Source: Ruminococcaceae bacterium UBA3215 (GTDB lineage: Bacteria; Bacillota; Clostridia; Oscillospirales; Ruminococcaceae). Taken from it: 39,488 nt of DNA. Numbering within the stretch: the stretch's first letter is position 1; each line of letters starts with the position of its first letter. Positions 22,321 through 30,524 of the stretch are shown one piece after another. Under the pieces are notes generated by a model that saw nothing but the letters and a program-made list of their open reading frames with translations, searched no databases and was not told the origin of the DNA. Position numbers and translations under genes: made by a program. Location of the stretch: contig DEWH01000028.1 in the NCBI GenBank assembly GCA_002363155.1, positions 1 to 39,488 on the forward strand. Reading direction: 5' to 3'.

Positions 22321-23988
22321 TTGAAAAAAAAATCATTTTTTTGCAGGCTTGCCGCCATTCTGACTGCCGCCGCTCTGCTTTCTTCCTGCAAAAGTGCAGA
22401 GACCGTTACCGTTACATCGACCTCGGCAGATGTTACTACATCAGTACAGTCAGACAGCTCTCCTGTTCTCCGGAACTGGGATCACGGCGCTGTTCTCCTC
22501 GAATCCGCTCCCGTTACCGCCGATACGGCAGCTCCCGTTCCGGACGGCATAATAACCGTACCGGACGAGAAAGAATCCGAACCGGCAAATAACGCAGATA
22601 CCACGGTACCCGCACCGGTGACCGCGGCAGCTGTAACCGCTGCCCCCGCAGGTACAGCTGCCGCAGCCGCAACGACTGCCAAAAAAGCCGAATCCGCAGC
22701 TTCGGTGAAAACGACAACAACTTCCGCAAAGAAAACCACAACGGCAACCGCCGCTCCCGCTGCTCCTGTATCACTGGTACCGTCGGTAGTGGATCTCCCG
22801 GAAACAAAAGCCACAGAATCTCCCGCTCCCGTGCAGACTACAACTACTGCCAAAGCCTACACCGGCAGCTTCACCAGAAACAGCTACCAGGCACTCAATC
22901 ACAGCAAAGTACGGGCTGTGTGGATATCATACATAGAACTTTACGACTACCTTTTCAACAAGAGCGAGTCTGACTTCCGCTCAACTTTCGGTGCGATGAT
23001 GGATAACTGCACGGCGTTCGGCATCAACACCGTTTACGTCCATGTGCGTTCCCACGGCGACGCATACTATTTCTCGTCCCTGTTCCCTTTCACCAAGAAT
23101 TTCAAGGGGACTGTCGGCAGCAGGACCTCCTATGACCCGCTTGAAATAATGATATCGGAAGCCCACAAACGGAACATCTCGTTCCATGCGTGGATAAACC
23201 CGCTCCGTCTCTGCGCCACCGCGGATATGGAGAAGATCTCCGCAGACTACACCGTCGGAAAATGGTATAAAGGCACGGAGAAAGGCACATATATCGTAAA
23301 CGTCAACGGCACATGGTATCTCAATCCCGCTTACAAAGCAGTCCGTGACCTTATCGGCGACAATGTCCGCGAGATCGTTTCAAATTACGATGTTGACGGC
23401 GTGAACATAGACGACTACTTCTATCCCACTACCGACGCTTCCTTCGACAGCGCCGCATTCTCTGCCAGCGGATACGGCGATCTTTCCTCATTCCGCATCA
23501 ACAACATAAACGAAATGGTAAAGGCGATGTACAACGGAACGCACGAGTGCAGTTCCGCGATATACGGCGCTGCCCCGCAGGGAAACAACATCAACAACCT
23601 CGGCGTACTGTATGCCGACACAAAGGCGTGGTGCAAGGGCGGATACATCGACTACTTCACACCGCAGATATACTACGGCTTCGACAACTCCGGCGTTCCG
23701 TACAAGTCAAACGTTGACGAGTGGCTGTCCATTGTCAGCGGCACAAAGACCAAGCTTTACATAGGTCTCGCCGTTTACAAGGCAGGCAATGAGGACAAGT
23801 GGGCAGGCACAGGCAAGTACGAGTGGCAGAACACCGATACCATGCTGAAACGCCAGACCGAATACGCAGACACGAGCGGGTGCTCCGGCATCGCTCTGTA
23901 CTCATACAACTATCTGTTCAACAGCTCATACCGAACAGCGGCTATGAAAGCGGAAGCTGATAACCTCAAGTCTCTGCTCGTATCTTAA
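22321..23988 (+). CDS. GHL10-family (DUF187) lipoprotein, putative glycoside hydrolase
   Basis: 555 residues. TTG 22321 is preferred over ATG 22300 because GGGGGTGT lies just before it and the product then begins MKKKSFF with a lipoprotein signal ending LLSSC near residue 23. A long Ala/Thr/Pro-rich stalk (about 30-180) leads to a GHL10/DUF187 TIM-barrel-like domain: VRAVWISYIEL, GINTVYVHVRSHGDA, ISFHAWINPLR, VDGVNIDDYFYP, YIDYFTPQIYYG and KLYIGLAVYKAG. The Asp pair in NIDDY is a candidate catalytic site. Likely tethered to the outer membrane face and acting on wall glycans. It is separated by 13 bp from a gene with a related N-terminal domain. Confidence 0.88.
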   Translation: MKKKSFFCRLAAILTAAALLSSCKSAETVTVTSTSADVTTSVQSDSSPVLRNWDHGAVLLESAPVTADTAAPVPDGIITVPDEKESEPANNADTTVPAPVTAAAVTAAPAGTAAAAATTAKKAESAASVKTTTTSAKKTTTATAAPAAPVSLVPSVVDLPETKATESPAPVQTTTTAKAYTGSFTRNSYQALNHSKVRAVWISYIELYDYLFNKSESDFRSTFGAMMDNCTAFGINTVYVHVRSHGDAYYFSSLFPFTKNFKGTVGSRTSYDPLEIMISEAHKRNISFHAWINPLRLCATADMEKISADYTVGKWYKGTEKGTYIVNVNGTWYLNPAYKAVRDLIGDNVREIVSNYDVDGVNIDDYFYPTTDASFDSAAFSASGYGDLSSFRINNINEMVKAMYNGTHECSSAIYGAAPQGNNINNLGVLYADTKAWCKGGYIDYFTPQIYYGFDNSGVPYKSNVDEWLSIVSGTKTKLYIGLAVYKAGNEDKWAGTGKYEWQNTDTMLKRQTEYADTSGCSGIALYSYNYLFNSSYRTAAMKAEADNLKSLLVS

Positions 23989-24001
23989 AAGGAAGAAGAA
24001 A

Positions 24002-27000
24002 ATGAAGATATCAATAAAACGAACGGCGGCGCTGTTTCTTGCGGCAGCCGCGGCGGTAACGTGTCTTTCCCTGCCGGTTTACGGCGAATCTGACACGGGA
24101 ACGTCATATTTTACCGAGCTTCCCGAAGCGTCGGTGCAGGAGCTCCCCTCCGTAAATGCCGGAGTGCCGGGGGTCATGTTCACGTTGCCGTCGGATATGC
24201 GTGCATCGGTGATAACACCTTCCGTGGATTTCTATAAAGACCCGGAGGAGGACGCGGACGCACTGGAATCCGAGCTCGACAACATCTTCTCGGATTTCTC
24301 GGAGATCGGACTGAATACCGTTATAATAAACACAGTCTGTGATGATAAGGCATTCTACTCCCTTGCAAACGGAGATGAAGACACCGATCCCGCGGCTGCG
24401 GCGATCGCGTCGGCCTACAACTGCGGCATCTCGCCTTATATCGTACTTGACCTCGGGCATCTCATGTCCGACTGCCGTTCCGGAGCCGAAGCGATAGACA
24501 CGCTCGTTTCCCGCGTTCACCGCTTTGCGCTCAGATACCAGTGCGCCGGTATAATCCTCGACGACTACTATGCCCGCAGAAATGTGGAAAGCTTCACAAG
24601 CTATATGAACAACGGTTCCGGCATAGGCTACAAAAACTGGCTCTACGACACGGCCGAACAGTATTTCCGCACCGCTGCGGAAGTAATACGCGGCACCGAC
24701 AACTCCATTGCCGCCGGCTTCATCATCAACGATATGTGGGCGAACTCGGCTTCCGATCCTTCCGGAAGCGAGACCAGCGATGCAGTTCAGGCGTACTATG
24801 ACGGTTATTCCGACACCAAGAGCTTCATCGAGAAGGACTATGTGGATTTCGTGCTGCTGCGCGCTTACGGCTCCGTAACATCTGCATCTCTGCCCTTTGA
24901 GAAAGTGACCGGCTGGTGGGGCGCACTTACCGACAAATACGACATTCCTCTGTACGTCGTTCATCACAATGAGTATTTAGGCACATCTACCGCGGGCTGG
25001 GGCGGCGAAGACCAGCTCTTAAAGCAGCTCACTATCGCAAAGAAGATCGACAGCTACTCCGGAAGCGTTTTCAACTCGTTCGGAAAGCTTCTTGAAGACC
25101 CGCTCGGCTCCACTGAGACCCTCACTTCCTACTTCAACGAGCAGATAGACGAGGGAACTCTTTTCGAGGATCTCAAGATGACTTCGCCGCAGGCTCTCAA
25201 ATACACCACCACCGAGGCTACCGCGACATTCATGGGCAGTTTCGACAGCAACTTCCCCGTTTACTTCAACGGTGAAGAGATCAAGCTCAATGACGCAGGT
25301 AACTTCTATTTCGAGAAAAAGCTTGCCGACGGACTGAATACATTCACTATCAGCCACAAATCCAAGACCTATACCTATAATATAACCCGCAAGATCACAG
25401 TACTCAAAGGAATCGGCACCGCGATATCCGATGGCAAGTCGCTGACAGTGGACGGCGGTACAAAGATAACACTGACAGCCCGTGCATACAAGGGCGCGAC
25501 TGTGTACGGCACTGTAAACGGAACGACTGTGGGAATGAAAGAAACTACCGATACCGCAGATGAGGACGAGGTGAACTCGTCTTACGCCAGATACACCGGC
25601 ACATACACTGTTCCCGCCGGGATCATCGGACAGAAGCAGGAACTCGGCAAAATACACATCTATGCTTCCTATTCCGGCTACAGCATGGAGGCGGTAGGCG
25701 CATCGGTAACCGTAAATGCCGAACCGGAGCCGGTGAAGAAGGAAGAAGCCGTAATCGTGACCGACGCCGAATCCTCCGGAAGCGGTGAGGTGTTTGCTAC
25801 ACTCGCATCTACGCGCAGTTCCTCCGAAACTGTAAAGTATGTTAAGGCTCTCTCGGATTTCACAATGGTCTATGACGGCAAGACTGCCGACGATATCCCG
25901 TCTCCGGTATTCTCACAGCTCCCTGCGGGCTCGCTGGAGATCTATAAATCCACATCAGGCAACTACTATGTAACGGAGTCAGGAAAGCGTATCGCAGTAA
26001 GTGCTTCCATGCTTGAAGACGGACCCGCTATCGACAGCAACAACCTTTTCGTGAAGTCGATAGGCACAACAGGCGGTCAGAGCTACATCAAGCTCAGGCT
26101 TGACCACCGGACAGGCTTCAATATGCGTCTTGCGGGCAACAGCTACTATACCGCATGGGACGGCGAATACAATGTCAGCGACTTTACCGCAACGCATCTG
26201 TACATAACGTTTGAAAATGTGACCAGCGTTACGACGCTGCCCTCATTTGAGCACAATCAGGTGTTCCGTTCGGGCAAGTGGGACACCGTAACCGAGGACA
26301 ACGGAACCAAATTCCGGCTCATACTCGAACTCCGCCAGCCCGGTGTTTATGTAGGTCACAGCGCGAAATACAATTCCGACGGCGATCTGATACTCTGGTT
26401 CCCCGTACCGGTAAATACACTCAGCGGAATAACGGTTGTGATAGATCCCGGTCACGGCTACGGCAAGTCGCCCGATGTATTTGATCCCGGCGCTATCGGC
26501 GAAGTTGTGGAGCAGGAAGTGGTACTTGCAATATCGAAGGAGCTTGAATCCCAGCTCAAGGCGGCAGGGGCGAATGTAGTCCGTCTGCCCACGGAGAGCG
26601 AGTTTCTGCTGACGAAGGATCGCCCGAAGTACGCAAGACAGTACGGCTGCGACATCTACATATCCGTTCACGCGAACAAAGCGACAGGAGAGGCGCGCGG
26701 AACGGAGGTATATTACTTCACGTCCTATTCCCAGCCGCTTGCGGCGCAGATATCGTCGGCGGTATCGAAATACTATGCATCGAATGTTTATTCGGACGGC
26801 GTTGAGAAGAACCGCGGATCGCGCTACAGCTACTATCATGTGACGCTGCAGCAGGACTTCCCCTCCGTACTTGTGGAAACGGGATTTGTCGATAACATCA
26901 TGGACGCTATGGCACTTGCATCGGAGACGCACCGCAAGGGCATCGCGGCAGGCATAGTAACCGGCATCAAGAATTATATTGCGAGAAGCTCGATCTCGTA

Positions 27001-27292
27001 TGCTTCCGAGGGTTATTCCGCAGCCGACAGCAGCGCTCCCGCCGATGTTCCGGAGGAGGAAGAAAGCGAGGAAGCAGCGGAACCCGGTGAGCCGACGCAG
27101 TACGAGGAAGTTCCGGACGCACCGGAAGATCCCGAAGTGACGGAAGAAACGGAAGAAGAGGTCACAGGGGGCGATGAAAGCACAGAACCGGAAGAAGAAG
27201 TCAGCGAAAGCGAGGGTGAAAGCAGTCCGGAGGGCGAAGAAAGCCTTGAAGACAGCGAAGAAGATATAGTCGATATCGTCGATGACGACTAA
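24002..27292 (+). CDS. Secreted GHL10-like domain fused to N-acetylmuramoyl-L-alanine amidase
   Basis: A 1096-residue exported wall enzyme. The signal peptide (about 1-28) is followed by a GHL10-like domain (about 45-380, with GLNTVIINTV, GIILDDYY and DFVLLRAYG echoing the upstream gene). Beta-rich, Ig-like segments fill about 390-800. The Amidase_3 domain (about 808-993) keeps the zinc residues: His in VIDPGHGYG, Glu in VVEQEV, His in ISVHANK, and the catalytic Glu in VETGF. It cuts the amide bond between MurNAc and the stem peptide. The last 90 residues are an acidic, Glu/Pro-rich tail. It has a GGAAGAAG ribosome site and is co-transcribed with the lipoprotein gene. Confidence 0.9.
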   Translation: MKISIKRTAALFLAAAAAVTCLSLPVYGESDTGTSYFTELPEASVQELPSVNAGVPGVMFTLPSDMRASVITPSVDFYKDPEEDADALESELDNIFSDFSEIGLNTVIINTVCDDKAFYSLANGDEDTDPAAAAIASAYNCGISPYIVLDLGHLMSDCRSGAEAIDTLVSRVHRFALRYQCAGIILDDYYARRNVESFTSYMNNGSGIGYKNWLYDTAEQYFRTAAEVIRGTDNSIAAGFIINDMWANSASDPSGSETSDAVQAYYDGYSDTKSFIEKDYVDFVLLRAYGSVTSASLPFEKVTGWWGALTDKYDIPLYVVHHNEYLGTSTAGWGGEDQLLKQLTIAKKIDSYSGSVFNSFGKLLEDPLGSTETLTSYFNEQIDEGTLFEDLKMTSPQALKYTTTEATATFMGSFDSNFPVYFNGEEIKLNDAGNFYFEKKLADGLNTFTISHKSKTYTYNITRKITVLKGIGTAISDGKSLTVDGGTKITLTARAYKGATVYGTVNGTTVGMKETTDTADEDEVNSSYARYTGTYTVPAGIIGQKQELGKIHIYASYSGYSMEAVGASVTVNAEPEPVKKEEAVIVTDAESSGSGEVFATLASTRSSSETVKYVKALSDFTMVYDGKTADDIPSPVFSQLPAGSLEIYKSTSGNYYVTESGKRIAVSASMLEDGPAIDSNNLFVKSIGTTGGQSYIKLRLDHRTGFNMRLAGNSYYTAWDGEYNVSDFTATHLYITFENVTSVTTLPSFEHNQVFRSGKWDTVTEDNGTKFRLILELRQPGVYVGHSAKYNSDGDLILWFPVPVNTLSGITVVIDPGHGYGKSPDVFDPGAIGEVVEQEVVLAISKELESQLKAAGANVVRLPTESEFLLTKDRPKYARQYGCDIYISVHANKATGEARGTEVYYFTSYSQPLAAQISSAVSKYYASNVYSDGVEKNRGSRYSYYHVTLQQDFPSVLVETGFVDNIMDAMALASETHRKGIAAGIVTGIKNYIARSSISYASEGYSAADSSAPADVPEEEESEEAAEPGEPTQYEEVPDAPEDPEVTEETEEEVTGGDESTEPEEEVSESEGESSPEGEESLEDSEEDIVDIVDDD

Positions 27293-27305
27293 AATTCCCC
27301 AAGAA

Positions 27306-27387
27306 GCCGCTTGCGCTTGAGACCCGGTCGCTCGCGCTCGAGACCCGGTCGCTTGCGCTCGAGATCCGGTCGCTTACGCTCGAGACC
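27306..27387 (+). repeat. Tandem 21-bp repeat, four units
   Basis: Four near-identical units of the form CGGTCGCTTGCGCTCGAGACC follow the amidase stop codon; the first is 2 bp short. The same unit also occurs at 16413-16472, and inverted at 27642-27682, flanking the long repeat. Confidence 0.85.
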
Positions 27388-27462
27388 GGGCTCTGCCCGG
27401 ACCCGCAAGCCCCCTTTAAAAAAGGGGGCTTGACACCCTAAACTGATGCGTAGCGACATTCT
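27388..27462 (+). repeat. Intergenic hairpin repeat, copy C
   Basis: CCGGGC TCT GCCCGG, then AGCCCCCTTTAAA paired with AAAGGGGGCT, then CACCCTAAACTGATGCG. This is the family of copies A, B and D. The end (ATGCGTAGCGACATTCT, 27446-27462) recurs in reverse at 36548-36564. Confidence 0.8.
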
Positions 27463-27481
27463 TCAATGGGCGGGTGCAGCT

Positions 27482-27683
27482 CCACGGTTAGCTATATTCA
27501 TCTGAATACAAGAAAAGACTGTTGTAAGTTTCAACAGTCTTTCATTTTGTTCTGAAAACCTTCTCCATTAACTGCGGAGCGATCAAAGTTTTTTGGAAGG
27601 GGGTATGGGGGAAACCTTTTGTTCACAAAAGGTTTCCCCCAGTCTCGAGCGCAAGCGACCAATTCTCGAGCGCAAGCGACCCA
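27482..27683 (-). repeat. Long intergenic repeat, inverted copy
   Basis: The reverse complement of this segment follows 16437-16637 module by module: CGCTCGAGACTGGGGGAAACC hairpin in two arms, CCCCTTCCAAA, ATCGCTCCGCAG, TCAGAACAAA, an AAAGACTGTTG hairpin and TTGTATTCAGATGAATATA. Compensating changes keep both hairpins paired although the bases differ. It includes a terminator-like stem (27514-27542). Confidence 0.85.
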
Positions 27684-27718
27684 TCTCAAAAGATTATAAA
27701 AATTTTTTCAAAAAAAGG

Positions 27719-27747
27719 GTGACAAAACGAATAAAATGTGGTATAAT
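27719..27747 (+). promoter_or_regulatory. purA promoter
   Basis: GTGACA (27719-27724), 17 bp, TATAAT (27742-27747) with a TGTGG (TRTG) extension. It leaves a leader of about 145 nt before purA in which GGAACACC (about 27790) can pair with GGTGTACC (about 27844) with one mismatch; no known riboswitch was recognised there. Confidence 0.75.
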
Positions 27748-27900
27748 ATATTGGATTGTGCAGGAAATGTGCAAAAACGGACAAGTGCGAGGAACACCGC
27801 GCAGCAGATATGCGCCTGTTTTCACAAGCGGCGGGTGCAGCGGGTGTACCATGTTATTCCCCGCAAAGACAAATAGGCAATTCGAAAGGAATGGTAAAAG

Positions 27901-29175
27901 ATGCCTGCAAGTATTGTAGTAGGAACACAATGGGGCGACGAGGGCAAGGGCAAGATCATTGATATCATCGCTTCAAGAGCTGATGTTGTAGTACGCTCAC
28001 AGGGCGGAAACAATGCAGGTCACACTGTAGTAAACGAGGGCGAGACTTATAAGCTCCACCTTATCCCCTCCGGAATACTCTATAAAGATACACTCTGCCT
28101 TATCGGCGCAGGTGTTGTACTCGACCCTAAGGATTTTATCGGCGAGCTGGACAGCCTCGGAGCAAGAGGCGTTTCCTTCGATAATCTCAAGATCGACCCG
28201 AGAGCTCATGTTATCATGCCGTGGCATATAACACTGGACGGTCTTTCCGAACAGTTCCGCGGAAACAGCGATATCGGCACTACAAAGCGCGGCATCGGAC
28301 CTACATATATGGATAAATATGAGCGCTGCGGCATAAGAGTGTATGACCTTATCCACCCCGAAGTATTCGCGGAAAAAGCACGCGCTACCGGCAGACTCAA
28401 AAATGAGATCATCACTAAGGTCTATGGCGGTGAAGCTCACGACATTGAAGCAATAATCAAGGAATACACCGAATATGGCAAGCGCCTCGCAAAGTACGTT
28501 GACGATGTTTCCGTGATCGTATATGAGGCAGATAAGGCAGGCAAGCAGATAATGTTTGAGGGCGCACAGGCTACCCTGCTCGATATCGACTTCGGTACTT
28601 ACCCCTATGTAACATCTTCTCACCCCATTTCCGCAGGTGTCTGCGTCGGAACAGGCGTAGGACCCATGATAATCAAGGATATCATCGGCGTTGCAAAGGC
28701 TTATACCACCCGCGTGGGCAAGGGACCCTTCCCCACAGAGCTGAACGACGAGACCGGCGATACTATCCGCAACAAGGGCGGCGAGTTCGGTACAACTACC
28801 GGCAGACCGAGAAGAACAGGCTGGTTCGATGCAGTCATCGTCCGCCATTCTGTCCGCGTAAACGGACTCTCGAAGCTTGCGATCAACAAGCTCGATACCC
28901 TCAGCGGCATCGGCGAGCTCAAGATCTGCACTGCTTACGAAAAGCCCGACGGCACGATCATCAGGGACTTCCCGCCGACACTGGAGGAACTTGCCGACTG
29001 CAAGCCCGTATATGAGACATTCCCCGGATTTGACGATGACATATCAAAATGCGGTTCATTCGACGAACTGCCCGAGCTTTGCAAAAAGTACATACTCAGA
29101 CTCGAAGAGCTGTGCGGCTGCAAGATCGCAATGGTAGGCATAGGTCCGGACAGAAGCCAGATCCTTGAAAGATAA
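27901..29175 (+). CDS. purA: Adenylosuccinate synthetase
   Basis: Joins IMP and aspartate using GTP, the committed step to AMP. 424 residues, the usual length. The N-terminal P-loop VVGTQWGDEGKGKI holds the catalytic Asp and Lys; GGNNAGHTVV contains the catalytic His; QFRGNSDIGTTKRGIGPTY, split across IMP-contacting loops, and VGKGPFPTE are conserved. The C-terminal KLDTLSGIGELKICTAY includes the GTP-specificity NKLD-like motif. AAAGGA lies about 11 bp before ATG 27901. It is first of a purA-ymdB-spoVS run. Confidence 0.96.
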   Translation: MPASIVVGTQWGDEGKGKIIDIIASRADVVVRSQGGNNAGHTVVNEGETYKLHLIPSGILYKDTLCLIGAGVVLDPKDFIGELDSLGARGVSFDNLKIDPRAHVIMPWHITLDGLSEQFRGNSDIGTTKRGIGPTYMDKYERCGIRVYDLIHPEVFAEKARATGRLKNEIITKVYGGEAHDIEAIIKEYTEYGKRLAKYVDDVSVIVYEADKAGKQIMFEGAQATLLDIDFGTYPYVTSSHPISAGVCVGTGVGPMIIKDIIGVAKAYTTRVGKGPFPTELNDETGDTIRNKGGEFGTTTGRPRRTGWFDAVIVRHSVRVNGLSKLAINKLDTLSGIGELKICTAYEKPDGTIIRDFPPTLEELADCKPVYETFPGFDDDISKCGSFDELPELCKKYILRLEELCGCKIAMVGIGPDRSQILER

Positions 29176-29187
29176 CGGAGCTTTATT

Positions 29188-29946
29188 TTGAATATTCTTT
29201 TTGTAGGCGACGTAGTGGGGCAGAAAAGCGCGGATCACCTCCGCCTTTCCCTGCCCTCGCTGAAGCACACATACTCGGTGGACATGACCATAGTCAACGG
29301 CGAAAACTCCGCTGACGGCAACGGCATCACGCCGCGCTCGGCAGGGATTCTTCTCGAAGCGGCAGACGTTATCACCACCGGGAACCACTGCTTCAGACGC
29401 CGCGAAATGGACGAGCTATACGAGGAAAGCTCGGTCATAATACGCCCGGCAAATTTCGGCAATACAGTCGGAAAAGGCTATACCGTATTTGATATGGGGC
29501 GCACAAGAGTTGCTGTCGTGAACCTTATAGGAATGGCATTCATGGAAAGCTGTGACAACCCTTTCCGCTGCGCTGACGAGATACTCGGCGGGATAGATAC
29601 GCCGAACATAATCGTCGATTTCCACGCAGAAGCCACTTCCGAGAAAAAGGCAATGGGATATTACCTCGAAGGCAGAGTCTCTGCCGTTATCGGAACGCAT
29701 ACCCATGTACAGACTGCCGACGAACAGATCCTCGGAAACTATACGGGATATATCACAGATGTCGGATTTACCGGCGCACGGGATTCGGTTCTCGGCGTGG
29801 ACAAGAATGTGATAATCTCGAAACTCACTTCATACTATCCCCAGAAACATACTTACCCGGAAGGAGAAATAATGATAAATGCCGTCGTCATCTCCATAGA
29901 CGAAAAAAGCGGGAGATGCACGGACATCAGACGTATAACGGCTTGA
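29188..29946 (+). CDS. ymdB: YmdB-family metallophosphoesterase
   Basis: 252 residues, matching the TIGR00282 family. B. subtilis YmdB is a phosphodiesterase that affects motility/biofilm choice. Metal-binding residues are visible: Asp8 in LFVGDVVG, Glu39-Asn40 in VNGENSADGNGIT, Asn66-His67 in TTGNHCFRR, plus DFHAEATSEK and GTHTHVQTAD. The start is TTG 29188 with CGGAG about 8 bp before it, 12 bp after the purA stop. It lies directly before spoVS, the same order seen in many Firmicutes. Confidence 0.93.
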   Translation: MNILFVGDVVGQKSADHLRLSLPSLKHTYSVDMTIVNGENSADGNGITPRSAGILLEAADVITTGNHCFRRREMDELYEESSVIIRPANFGNTVGKGYTVFDMGRTRVAVVNLIGMAFMESCDNPFRCADEILGGIDTPNIIVDFHAEATSEKKAMGYYLEGRVSAVIGTHTHVQTADEQILGNYTGYITDVGFTGARDSVLGVDKNVIISKLTSYYPQKHTYPEGEIMINAVVISIDEKSGRCTDIRRITA

Positions 29947-30010
29947 ATCCGGCGGTGTGAAAGCCGCCGATCATAAAATACAGGCAATAATAAGAGGGAG
30001 GAAATTGAAT

Positions 30011-30271
30011 ATGGACGTTATCAAAGTCTCATCACGAAGTGTACCGAAGGCTGTGGCAGGTGCTATCTGCGCCGTTATCCGCGAATCGGGCAGCGCAGAA
30101 GTTGAAGCTGTAGGCGCAGGCGCTGTGAATCAGGCTGTTAAAGCTGCCGCAGTGGCAAGAGTCTTTCTCGCAGAAGAAGGAATCGATGCGGTATGTATGC
30201 CTTCGTTCGAGGAGCTGGACGTTGCCGGCGATACAAAGACCGGTATGAAGCTAACAATAGAAAAACGTTGA
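30011..30271 (+). CDS. spoVS: Stage V sporulation protein S
   Basis: 86 residues, the exact usual length of SpoVS, a small Alba-like nucleic-acid-binding protein needed for normal spore coat and septation timing in Bacillus. Recognisable throughout: MDVIKVSSRSVPKAVAGAI, EVEAVGAGAVNQAVKA, and the end segment DVAGDTKTGMKLTIEKR. Upstream codons are open to 29957, but ATG 30011 is chosen because GGGAGGA lies about 10 bp before it and the family begins here. It ends 6 bp before a possible structured RNA. Confidence 0.95.
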   Translation: MDVIKVSSRSVPKAVAGAICAVIRESGSAEVEAVGAGAVNQAVKAAAVARVFLAEEGIDAVCMPSFEELDVAGDTKTGMKLTIEKR

Positions 30272-30276
30272 GGCTG

Positions 30277-30390
30277 TACCGCATAAAGAGCGTGCTCAGA
30301 TCGCGCCGTAAGTTTAGATTATATTCAGGCAAGAGCATGATGCTCTTATCGGCAGTGGTGCAAAGGTTGTGTGCGCCAATTTGTGCGGTA
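30277..30390 (+). ncRNA. Candidate structured RNA after spoVS
   Basis: An 11-bp stem, TACCGCATAAA (30277-30287) with TTTGTGCGGTA (30380-30390, one G-T pair), encloses about 90 nt. Inside, GCCGTAAG (30305-30312) pairs with CTTATCGGC (30345-30353, one bulge), in competition with a palindromic hairpin AAGAGCAT-G-ATGCTCTT (30331-30347). GGTGC (30357-30361) pairs with GCGCC (30373-30377). The picture is of a multi-branch junction. No known RNA family was recognised. It could be a 3' untranslated element of the purA-ymdB-spoVS transcript or a processed small RNA. Confidence 0.45.
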
Positions 30391-30409
30391 TTGCATTAAG
30401 GAAAATCTA

Positions 30410-30438
30410 TTGACAAAATCCGCTTTGTGTGGTATCAT
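30410..30438 (+). promoter_or_regulatory. ABC exporter promoter
   Basis: TTGACA (30410-30415), 17 bp, TATCAT (30433-30438), immediately followed by a palindrome. The spacer overlaps the left arm of a terminator-like inverted repeat. Confidence 0.75.
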
Positions 30439-30479
30439 AATGTAAATTATATTTACATTTCGCTCAAAGCGGATTTTTT
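30416..30479 (+). terminator. Terminator-like inverted repeat enclosing the promoter -10 and operator
   Basis: AAATCCGCTTTG (30416-30427) and CAAAGCGGATTT (30465-30476) are perfect 12-bp arms, with the T run continuing to 30479. RNA arriving from spoVS would form the full stem and could terminate. RNA started at the internal promoter lacks the left arm and could not. The loop (37 nt) is long but contains its own 9-bp stem. Confidence 0.65.
30439..30459 (+). promoter_or_regulatory. Operator-like palindrome at the ABC exporter promoter
   Basis: AATGTAAAT and ATTTACATT are perfect 9-bp arms separated by TAT, placed from the -10 into the start site. This is the usual position of a repressor site, for example for GntR-type regulators of such exporters. 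No regulator gene is adjacent. Confidence 0.65.
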
Positions 30480-30524
30480 ATGCCAATTGACCTGACCCAA
30501 AGGCACAAGACAGGAGGAAACAAT

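Noticed and set aside
27754..27900. A purine riboswitch in the purA leader
   Set aside because: The conserved purine-riboswitch core and paired loops were not found; only one weak stem is visible.
27593..27919. A 108-codon plus-strand frame before purA
   Set aside because: It runs through the inverted repeat, the purA promoter and the purA leader, so it is not a plausible gene.
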